Source: Pelecanus crispus (Eukaryota > Chordata > Aves > Pelecaniformes > Pelecanidae). Taken from it: a stretch of 64,000 nucleotides of DNA. Below, piece by piece: positions 23,899 to 33,530 of this stretch (positions are counted from its first letter, which is position 1; each line of letters starts with the position of its first letter). Location: contig NC_134675.1 in the NCBI RefSeq assembly GCF_030463565.1, positions 11,677,862 to 11,741,861 on the forward strand, given 5' to 3'. Position numbers and translations under genes: made by a program. The notes below the pieces were generated by a model, which had not been told where the DNA came from, did no database searches, and saw nothing but the letters and a program-made list of their open reading frames with translations.

Positions 23899-26168
23899 CA
23901 ATGCCAACATGGCAGCAGGAATAAGATACCTTTGGAATGTGTCATGTCAACAGGATTTCCAGCTTTTGCACTGCAGCGATATGGTAGCACAGCAAAGTCG
24001 GAAGCTTCAGATTAGGCAAAGCCTTTGTGTTATTCTGTCTCTTCCATAAACCTGCAAGGATTGATACCACACAACATGTGCATATTCATAAAATCCACTG
24101 ATTCTGCATCACACTTTTATTTGAAGGGAGAGAAATAATTAGCAAATAAAAATGCAGTGTATGGAGCTAGCCACCAGATTGTAGCAACCACATAGCATGG
24201 GTATCCATTGGTTTTTCTCAATTATACTGGATTTCTTGAAACCATTAACACTTATATGCATGTTTATACAGTCAACAGGCTGATCTATAAAAATACTACA
24301 TAAATTGTGAGCAACTGCTCAAACTCTACTACAACAAAAACACTGACGAGAGTTTGCAGAACACATCCTTTATGTTTCTTCTGACAAACAGGTGATGTTT
24401 ACACAGCAGAGAAACAAAATTATGATATTTGCAAAAATCAGCAATAGTCTGTGCTCCACAAGCACCAGAATAATGTACCCTTTAGGAAACATGGGTTTCC
24501 AAAATTGAGTGCATGTATAAGGGAGAACACATTAGGCCTTTTTGGAGCTTCCTTGGGCCTATATTTCTAGGTGAAGCTCAAAAGCTTACAGCTAGATGGG
24601 TTATCACCATTCTAGGTCAGGTGACCAAAAAATCAAAAGTCTTTCCAGCACTCCAATGTTATGCCCTCACTGCAGTACAAATTACTGTTATTTTGTTTCT
24701 AGAGCTTTCTTGTTTAGGAGTTGAGACACCAATAGGAAAGAAGATGCTAGATTTTGAGGAGTTCACTAAGTCTTTGTCAGCTCTGCATAAGGATGACCAT
24801 GCTGCTTTGCTTGCCAAGTGACATATGCTTCTGAAACATTGATGTTTTGCATCAGAACCATGAGATATCATTTGAGATCACTTTGGTTTCAGATATGTAA
24901 AACTAACAGTTTGGGTTTCTGTACATGGAGGTAAATTGCTGCAAGTTGACTATATCTCTAAGTTCTTGGTCCTTGTATTCTCTTGGGTCTCATTTCCACC
25001 TCTTCCCTTGATACTGTTGTAGTAGCTGGTAGAGCTGCAGTGGAAGTATATATCCTCCCTGACAAGATCCCATCAGTGCTCTGTCTGGACTTGCTCCTGC
25101 TTCTACCACCTCATTTGTCATGACAAAAATAAAGGCACATCTGCACCTGTCTTCTCTTCACCAGAATTTTTTACTAGAGTGGCTACAGTTCCTAGTGAGA
25201 AGAGATATTGTTTAATAGTGTTCCATCTATCCCTTAAAAGATTAGATGATTTCATTTGGACCAGCAATACACAGAGAAGATGTGGTGGAAAGAATAATAC
25301 TAGCAATGATAGGATGGGATTTGTATAGGGAAACAGCAGGCAAAGGACTAGTTGGAGCAGCAATGATGAGAATATCATGCATGGCACAGGGATGTGATCC
25401 TGCTGCTGTATCTTGGAAGAGGAAGCAGCACTACAGTTGAAACACAACTATGTGTAGGGGCTCTGCTATCTTTTGCCTGCCTATGGCATGCTAAGGCTAA
25501 CTCCTGAAATCAATTCATACTCCTTTGCACAGCCATGGACTGCTTTAGGTTTAACTGCACGTAAACACCTTTCACGAGCTGGTTGCCCTACAGCACAGAC
25601 AAGCACATATGTGCCAAAACAGTCTTGGAGCTCATCAGATCTGTATGTCATTCATTGCACTATCCTGGTTAGCTCTTTGTGGCCACCCTCTGTAGAAGTG
25701 TAGTCGGAGCTGGCCCTGATCCAACATCCATAGCCCTTTATAGACTTGAAGGATCATGCATTTGAAATAATACACTCAAAACCAGAATATGACAGCCAGC
25801 TGGATCATAGCTCAGCACAGACTGTCTCACCCAGTGCCTGAGGAGTAGTAAGTGGGGACTAATGGCATTGATCATTTCTCTTCCCTGATTGTATGAATGT
25901 AATTTTTAAGAGTCTGGGATCAGCTCCAAGTACAAGCAATTACAGATCTGAGACCCATTACCTAATCTATTGCTGCCAACAGACTTGTGCCTGCCCTGAA
26001 ATACTCCAGGACATGAGTGTGACCAGTCAATGAACCTCTGCAATGGAAGAAGGCTCAGAGAAGATAGACAAGGATGATGAAGCTCAGAAAAGAATGTAGG
26101 AAGTGACCACAGCTATTGAAAAGGAAGCTGAACTTATCTCAACACTAAGGGGACTGGAGGGTGGCCTT
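23899..26168. other. No gene seen
   Basis: Sequence without a supported gene. A 102-codon open frame at 24513-24821 has no recognisable family or splice context. Confidence 0.5.
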
Positions 26169-26656
26169 TGTTGTAGATAAACGACTGTATCAGCTGAACG
26201 GGTCAAGTGGTTATGTAAATGGCCTTCCTAAAATAATCAATAGAAAGTATTATCTTACTAAGCCAGACAGACCAACATGGGGGAAGGGTATATGTATCTC
26301 AGCCCATCATAGAGTATAGAAATTGAACACCCAACAAAATGAACTTTGAAGAGAGCAACAGGCTTGAGCTGGCTTCAACCCACGTATTCCTTCCCAGCGA
26401 TTGGGGATGCCCAGCATCGTGATGGTGAGCATAGAGACCGGTAATGAGAATCATGTTTGTACTGTTATTCAACTGTACATTGCAATTGCTATACTGTGCT
26501 TGTGTTGTGATTTCAGTATATTGCTGTATCACTTTTCTAAATCAAAATCCCGTTTAACGTCAAATATCTTCAAATAAGTAAATTTAGTATTAAAGCATTA
26601 ATCCCTCCTCGTGGAATATCTAAAAGAACCTGGTCAGAGAGTATTGGACTCTGACA
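26169..26656 (+). mobile_element. Possible LTR of an unidentified ERV
   Basis: Bounded by TGTTGTAGATAAACG and GACTCTGACA, 488 bp, with ATTAAA near 26590 and a terminal stretch that reads like an LTR U5. No matching target duplication is found, because the family-A provirus sits within two bases of its right end. Recognition rests on layout only. Confidence 0.25.
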
Positions 26657-26657
26657 C

Positions 26658-27228
26658 TGTCCTGGTTTCGGCTGGGATAGAGTTAATTTTCTTCCTAGCA
26701 GTAGGCATAGTGCTGTGTTTTGGATTTAGTAGGAGAAGAATGTTGATAACATGCTGATGTTTTTAGTTGTTGCTGAGTACTGCTTATGCTAGTCAAGGAC
26801 TTTTTCAGCTTCCCATGCTCTGCCAGGCGCACAAGAAACTGGGAGGGGGCACAGCCAGAATAGTTGATCCAAACTGACCAAAGGGCTATTCCATACCATA
26901 TGACATCATGCTCAGTATATAAACTGGGGGGGGTTGGCCGGGGAGCAGCGATCGCTGCTCGGGAACTGTCTGGGTATCGGCCGGCGGGTGGTGAGCAATT
27001 GCATTGTGCATCACTTGCTTCGTGTATCATTATTATTATTATCATTATTATACTGTTACTATTAGCATTACTATTTTACTTTATTTCAATTATTAAACTG
27101 TTCTTATCTCAGCCCAGGAGTGTTTCTCACTCTTACTCCTCCAATTCTCTCCCCCATCCCATCAGGGTAGGGGGAGTGAGCGAGCGGCTGCGTGGTGCTT
27201 AGTTGCTGGCTGGGGCTAAACCACGACA
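26658..27228 (+). mobile_element. 5' LTR (family A)
   Basis: TGTCCTGGTTTCGG to CCACGACA. It holds TATATAAA at 26916-26923, a perfect 12-bp palindrome CAGCGATCGCTG near 26946, an ATT-rich stretch and ATTAAA near 27093. The CRE-like octamer seen in the other A LTRs is TGACATCA here (26901-26908), one base off. Confidence 0.95.
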
Positions 27229-27236
27229 GTCCTTTT

Positions 27237-27254
27237 TGGCGCCCAACGTGGGGC
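27237..27254 (+). other. Primer-binding site, tRNA-Lys1,2 type
   Basis: TGGCGCCCAACGTGGGGC, 8 nt after the LTR. By memory it is the full complement of the tRNA-Lys1,2 3' end used by spuma- and some betaretroviruses. Confidence 0.88.
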
Positions 27255-27339
27255 TTGAGATAACAACAGATTAACCAGAGTGTATTAAGGAGTCTGTTAA
27301 CAGTTGCCGATCACGATATTAGTTCTTCTGATCTGCACC

Positions 27340-29304
27340 ATGTTCTTTTTTTTGCAGCACGCGTTAAAGCTTGCTGTCAGTTTGTGTAGTGTGCTATGCT
27401 CTGCAGTGATTCATGATCTTTTGCTTGGGAGGCTCCTTATCAAAGCCCTGACCTTGAGCATTCTTTGGTATTTGGGTTTCATACAGAAGTCACTACTGTA
27501 CTTCGGGTACTACCTCATAGAGAGAGTTAGCAATTATACTTCTTTCTCTGAGAGTCTTGTTGTGGAGGAAATACAGAATGGCACCTTTGCTGCTTTCTTC
27601 TATGATGTTTCCTCCTTCATTACAACAACTTTCCTGTATCTTGAACACCCCTGGGCAGTTAAGATACTTCTATTGATAATTCTTGGGAATGTTGTTTCCG
27701 TTTTGATAAAGGTCAGTAAGCAGTTTAAAAATACCATCCAGAGATCTGCCCCAAGGCTGGATAGTTATGAGTGGCAGGGTGTGTGGGATCGTATGCGCAA
27801 GTACCTAGGGCAGTGGGGACCTCCAGTGTTTTGGAACTTCACCCCTGAACAAGTGCAGAATCCTGAAGAACTAGTAAAGTATTTGGAAGAAGTATGTTCT
27901 CACCCTGGCAACTCCAAAGAGACACAACTCATTGCAACATGCTGGGGACTGGCCCATGCTTATAGAGCCCTGTTCAACACTATTCAGTACCCTCAAGGGA
28001 AAGAGAGGGTCTCTGGATCTGATGACAAAACAACAGGCACTGTGGCTACTCCAACCACAGCCACAAGCACTGCAGCTACTCCAACACCCACCACAGGCAC
28101 TGTGGCTACTCCAACACCCACCACAGGTACTGCAGCCACTCCAACCCCAGTGGCAGGCACTGCGGCTAAACCAGAGAACCAACCTGCGCCGGTATCAGTT
28201 GCCCCTATACAGAAGAAGAAATACACGAGGAAATCAGTTCGTTTAGTAAGGGATGAAGATGAACCAGGGCCATCACGAGAACCAGAGGAGGAAGAACCCA
28301 TAAATGAGATGGTGACCACCCGATCCCTATCCCTGAGTGAGCTGCGAGATATGTGAAAAGATTTCGGTCGTCATCCAGGCGAGCACATCATCACCTGGCT
28401 GCTACGATGCTGGGATAACGGGGCCAGTAGCCTGGATTTAGAGGGTAGGGAAGCCAAGCAGCTGGGATCCCTTTCCAGGGAAGGGGGCATTGACAAAGCA
28501 ATTGGAAAAGGGGCAAAACCGCTCAGCCTCTGGAGGCGACTTCTGTCAAGCGTGAAGGAAAGGTATCCCTTCAAGGAGGATGTTTTATACCGCCCAAGCA
28601 AATGGACCACCGTAGAGAAAGGTATCCAGTACCTGAGGGAATTAGGCATGCTGGAGGTGATTTACAGTGACCTGAATGATGAGCAGTTAACCAAAGACCC
28701 AGATGAAGTCAGGTGCACACAATCCATGTGGCGGAAGGTGGTACGGAGCGCACCAGCATCGTATTCCAACTCGTTGGCAATACTAGCCTGGAAAGACGAC
28801 GAGGCACCAACGGTGGATGAAGTGGCTAGACAACTCCGGGACTACGAAGAAAAGCTCTCTTCCTCCCTACGGGCCTGTGTCTCGGCTGTGGAAAAACTGT
28901 CTGAAAAAATGTGCCAGGAGTTCCAACAACTCAGAGAGGATCTGTCCTACTCCCCACCTGCACGGACCAGTGTCTCAGGCATTAGGAGTCAACGTCCCTA
29001 TGCTCAAGAGAGAGGATATAGAGGATACACACCACGGGGCACCCTGTGGTTTTACCTGCGTGATTATGGAGAGGACATGAGAAAGTGGGATGGAAAACCC
29101 ACCTCAACCTTAGAGGCACGGGTGCGTGAGTTGCAAGGAAAAACTATTAGAAAAGGCGGTTCTCCCAGGAAAATTGCAGCTCCAGTTTCCAGTGAGCAGT
29201 TCCCGAGACAGAGTAAGAGGGCTAATCTTACTTCCGACCTTGATCAGGGAACTTTTGATTCACATTTACAGGAAGTGAACAGCGAATACTGTGACCAGTG
29301 TTAG
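27340..29304 (+). pseudogene. Family-A gag with one in-frame TGA; membrane-like N-terminus
   Basis: The first ATG of the frame is at 27340, with A at -3. Gag would form the particle shell. Numbering from this ATG: hydrophobic segments at about 2-24, 32-59 and 106-123 (with a weaker one near 84-101), sequons NYT at 65 and NGT at 80, and a GVW..M.KYLGQW block near 148. Four 10-residue T/A/P-rich repeats (about 28036-28157) follow, then an acidic linker. A capsid-like domain runs from SLSELRDM through KWTTVEKGIQYLRELGMLEVIYSDL to a coiled-coil-like stretch (FQQLREDL). No Met-Gly myristoylation start and no zinc knuckle are seen. A TGA at 28354-28356 stands where the copy at 54232 has CGA, a CpG change. 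Natural stop TAG at 29302-29304. Confidence 0.9.
28030..28160 (+). repeat. In-gag 30-bp minisatellite, 4 units
   Basis: Degenerate 30-bp units encoding 10-residue repeats such as TAATPTPTTG. The other family-A copies have 3 (8713), 5 (53885) and 6 (minus strand, 37622) units. Confidence 0.85.
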
Positions 29305-29332
29305 AGGGGCCCTGCCTCCAGCCAGGTGGAGG
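29302..29332 (+). promoter_or_regulatory. Gag-pol boundary: TAG plus hairpin, candidate readthrough signal
   Basis: Gag ends in TAG (29302-29304) and the same frame is open for pol immediately after. Starting 10 nt past the TAG, CCTCCA (29315-29320) and TGGAGG (29327-29332) form a perfect 6-bp stem around a 6-nt loop. The arrangement is identical in the copy at 55182. Gammaretroviruses express pol by suppressing such a stop with a downstream structure; that it works so here is inference. Confidence 0.6.
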
Positions 29333-32300
29333 AAAGGGACAACCGGGTTTACTGGACTGTGTGGATTCGATGGCCTGGAACGTCAGACCCACAGGAGTAT
29401 AAGGCTCTAGTGGACACTGGTGCACAGTGCACACTAATGCCATCAAACTATAGAGGGGCAGAACCCATTTGTATTTCTGGAGTGACAGGGGGATCCCAAC
29501 AGCTAACGGTACTGGAAGCTGAAGTGAGCCTAACTGGGAATGAGTGGCAAAAGCACCCCATTGTGACTGGCCCAGAGGCTCCGTGCATCCTTGGCATAGA
29601 CTACCTCAGGAGAGGGTATTTCAAGGACCCAAAAGGGTACCGGTGGGCTTTTGGTATAGCTGCTTTGGAGACAGAGGAAATTAAACAGTTGTCCACCTTG
29701 CCCGGTCTCTCAGAGGACCCTTCGATTGTAGGGTTGCTGAAGGTTGAGGAACAACAGGTGCCGATTGCTACCACAACTGTGCACAGGCGGCAATATCGCA
29801 CCAACCGAGACTCCCTGATTCACATCCATAACCTGATTCGTCAACTGGAGAGCCAGGGAGTGATCAGCAAGACTCGCTCACCCTTTAACAGTCCCATATG
29901 GCCAGTGCGAAAGTCTAATGGGGAGTGGAGACTAACAGTGGACTATCGTGGCCTGAACGAAGTTACACCGCCGCTGAGTGCTGCCGTGCCAGACATGCTA
30001 GAACTTCAATATGAACTGGAGTCAAAGGCAGCTAAGTGGTATGCCACAATTGATATTGCTAATGCATTTTTCTCCATCCCTTTGGCAGCAGAGTGCAGAC
30101 CCCAGTTTGCTTTTACCTGGAGGGGTGTTCAGTACACCTGGAACCGACTGCCCCAGGGGTGGAAGCACAGCCCCACCATTTGCCATGGACTGATCCAGAC
30201 AGCACTGGAACAGGGTGAAGCTCCAGAACATCTGCAGTACATTGATGACATCATTGTGTGGGGCAACACAGCAGAAGAAGTTTTTGAGAAGGGAAAGAAA
30301 ATAGTCCAAATCCTTCTGAAGGCTGGTTTTGCCATAAAACAGAGTAAGGTCAAGGGGCCTGCACAGGAGATCCAGTTTTTAGGAATAAAATGGCAAGATG
30401 GACGTCGTCAGATCCCAATGGATGTGATCAACAAAATAACAGCTATGTCCCCACCAACTAGCAAAAAGGAAACACAAGCTTTCTTAGGCGTTGTGGGGTT
30501 TTGGAGAATGCATATTCCAAATTACAGCCAGATCGTAAGCCCTCTCTATCAAGTGACCCGGAAGAAGAACGAAGTCAAATGGGGCCCTGAGCAACAACAA
30601 GCCTTTGAACAAATTAAACGGGAGATAGTTCATGCAGTAGCCCTTGGGCCAGTCCGGGCAGGGCAGGATATTAAAAATGTGCCCTACACCGCAGCCGGGG
30701 AGAATGGCCCTACCTGGAGCCTCTGGCAGAAAGCACCAGGGGAGACTCGAGGTCGACCCCTAGGGTTTTGGAGTCGGGGATACAGAGGATCCGAAGCCCG
30801 CTATACTCCAACTGAGAAAGAGATACTGGCAGCATATGAAGGGGTTCGAGCTGCTTCAGAAGTGGTTGGTACTGAAGCACAGCTCCTGCTGGCACCCCGA
30901 CTGCCGGTGCTGGGCTGGATGTTCAAAGGGAGGGTCCCCTCTACACATCATGCAACTGATGCTACATGGAGTAAGTGGGTTGCATTGATCACACAACGGG
31001 CTCGAATAGGAAACCCCAGTCGCCCAGGAATCTTGGAAGTGATCATGGACTGGCCAGAAGGAAAAAACCTTAGAATATCACCAGAGGAGGAGGTGACACG
31101 TGCTGAAGAGGCCCCACTGTATAATAAATTGCCAGAAAATGAAAAGCAATATGCCCTGTTCACTGATGGATCCTGTCGTCTTGTGGGAAAGCATCGGAGG
31201 TGGAAAGCTGCTGTATGGAGTCCTATACGACAAGTCGCAGAAACTGCTGAAGGAGAAGGGGAGTCGAGTCAGTTTGCAGAGGTGAAAGCCATCCAGCTGG
31301 CTTTAGATATTGCTGAAAGAGAAAAGTGGCCAGTCCTTTATCTCTATACTGACTCATGGATGGTGGCAAATGCCCTGTGGGGGTGGCTGCAGCAATGGAA
31401 GCAGAGCAACTGGCAGCGCAGAGGCAAACCAATCTGGGCTGCCGCATTGTGGCAAGATATTGCTGCCCGGGTAGAGAACCTGGTTGTAAAAGTTCGTCAT
31501 GTAGATGCTCATGTACCTAAGAGTCGGGCCACTGAAGAACATCAAAACAACCAGCAAGTAGATCAGGCTGCTAAGATTGAAGTGGCTCAGGTGGATTTGG
31601 ACTGGCAACATAAGGGTGAATTATTTATAGCTCGGTGGGCCCATGACGCCTCAGGCCATCAAGGAAGGGATGCAACGTATAAATGGGCTCGTGATCGAGG
31701 GGTGGACTTAACTATGGACAGTATTGCACAGGTTATTCATGAGTGTGAAACATGCGCTGCAATCAAGCAAGCCAAGCAGTTCAAGCCCCTCGGGTATAGT
31801 GAACGATGGCTGAAATATAAATATGGGGAGGCCTGGCAGATTGATTACATCACACTCCCACAGACCCGCCAAGGCAAGCGCTACGTGCTCACCATGGTGG
31901 AAGCAACCACTGGATGGCTGGAAACATATCCCGTGCCCCATGCCACCGCCCGGAACACCATCCTGGGCCTTGAAAAGCAAGTCCTGTGGTGACATGGCAC
32001 CCCAGAAAGAATTGAGTCAGACAACGGGACTCATTTCCGAAACAACCTCATAGACACCTGGGCCAAAGAGCACGGCATTGAGTGGGTGTATCACATCCCT
32101 TACCATGCACCAGCCTCCGGGAAAATTGAGCGATACAATGGTTTGTTAAAGACTACCCTGAGAGCAATGGGTGGTGGGACGTTTAAACATTGGGATACGC
32201 ATTTAGCAAAAGCCACCTGGTTAGTCAACACCAGGGGATCTGCCAATCGAGCTGGCCCTGCCCAATCAAAACTTCTACGTACTGTAGAAGGAGATAAAGT

Positions 32301-32490
32301 TGCTGTAGTGCACATGAAAAATATGCTGGGGAAGACAGTCTGGGTTACTTCCCCCTCTGGCAAAGGCAAACCCATTCGTGGGATTGCTTTTGCTCAAGGA
32401 CCTGGGTGCACTTGGTGGGTGATGCGAAAGGATGGGGAAGCCCAATGTGTACCTCAAGGGAATTTGATTTTGGGTGAAAATAGCCAATGA
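29305..32490 (+). pseudogene. Family-A pol (PR-RT-RH-IN) with one in-frame TGA
   Basis: Pol continues in the gag frame with no ATG near its start (first ATG about 29437). Order: aspartic protease (LVDTGAQC near 29410); RT with VDYRGLNEVTPP, DIANAFFSIPL and the catalytic QYIDDIIVWG (about 30235); RNase H (ALFTDGSC near 31156, YTDSW near 31345). Integrase follows with HDASGH and CETC zinc ligands, DDE acids in WQIDY, ESDNGTHF and SGKIERYNG, and a basic C-terminal tail. The only break is TGA at 31990-31992, inside the integrase core, where the minus-strand copy near 550 keeps CGA. The frame ends TGA at 32488-32490. The enzyme set is complete for reverse transcription and integration, but this copy is interrupted. 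Confidence 0.92.
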
Positions 32491-32959
32491 ACTGAATTGT
32501 ATGATATTAATTGCTTTATAATACTGTATGTTATCTCTTAACTATATGTTATCTCTTAACTGCATGTTAATATAATAATATAGTAGGTTAATATTAAGTA
32601 TATAATACTATATATTATGATTGCTATATGCCGCATCAATGGTATTGCAGTAAGAATTGCCCAGCTTAATGAAAATGAACTTTGATGAAACCATGTTGGA
32701 ATGAGAACTGACTTCAGCATGCAACAGTCCAACACTGCACACCACCTCTCCTGCTCTGAAAGACTGTGATGACAGATGGAACCCAAAGTCATGGGCTAAA
32801 TGAACTCAATGGACATTTTAGAGGGATGGGCCATAGACGAAGGGAATGATATCTGTGTGTATATCAAGATAGGGAAAGCGGGGTGGTGATTAATTGGAAC
32901 ACATTGGAAAGGGGAGGGCCTGTGCATGACGTAGATGGTATAGAATAAGGGGTGGATAC
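32491..32959 (+). other. Proviral 3' UTR, no env; candidate polypurine tract
   Basis: 469 bp with no open env-like frame. Purine runs at 32906-32918 (GGAAAGGGGAGGG) and 32947-32956 (AAGGGGTGGA) precede the LTR; the second is nearer to the expected tract position but stops 3 nt short of the LTR. Confidence 0.7.
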
Positions 32960-33530
32960 TGTCCTGTTTTCGGCTGGGATAGAGTTAATTTTCTTCCTAG
33001 CAGTAGGCATAGTGCTGTGTTTTGGATTTAGTAGGAGAAGAATGTTGATAACATGCTGATGTTTTTAGTTGTTGCTGAGTACTGCTTATGCTAGTCAAGG
33101 ACTTTTTCAGCTTCCCATGCTCTGCCAGGCGCACAAGAAACTGGGAGGGGGCACAGCCAGAATAGTTGATCCAAACTGACCAAAGGGCTATTCCATACCA
33201 TATGACGTCATGCTCAGTATATAAACTGGGGGGGGTTGGCCGGGGAGCAGCGATCGCTGCTCGGGAACTGTCTGGGTATCGGTCGGCGGGTGGTGAGCAA
33301 TTGCATTGTGCATCACTTGCTTCATGTATCATTATTATTATTATCATTATTATACTGTTATTATTATCATTACTATTTTACTGTATTTCAATTCTTAAAC
33401 TGTTCTTATCTCAACCCAGGAGTGTTTCTCACTCTTACTCCTCCAATTCTCTCCCCCATCCCATCAGGGTAGGGGGAGTGAGCGAGCGGCTGCGTGGTGC
33501 TTAGTTGCTGGCTGGGGCTAAACCACGACA
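32960..33530 (+). mobile_element. 3' LTR (family A)
   Basis: TGTCCTGTTTTCGG to CCACGACA, 571 bp. It keeps TGACGTCA at 33203-33210, 8 bp before TATATAAA at 33218-33225. Confidence 0.95.

Larger units (their letters stand above)
26658..33530 (+). mobile_element. Nearly intact family-A ERVL-like provirus, gag-pol, no env
   Basis: Two 571-bp LTRs (26658-27228 and 32960-33530) flank a PBS, gag, pol and a short 3' UTR. Flanks gacac (26653-26657) and tacac (33531-33535) agree in four of five bases. By eye the two LTRs differ at nine positions (about 1.6 percent), so the insertion is young next to the other ERVs here. The RT and protease motifs are of the class III (ERVL/spuma-related) type, and env is absent as in ERVL. 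The PBS is of the Lys1,2 type rather than Leu. Confidence 0.95.

Noticed and set aside
24513-24821. Possible 102-residue protein
   Set aside because: No recognisable motif, splice signals or context.
32491-32959. Hidden env or accessory gene in the family-A 3' region
   Set aside because: All frames are short and closed, and the copy at 59231-59626 shows no conserved frame.
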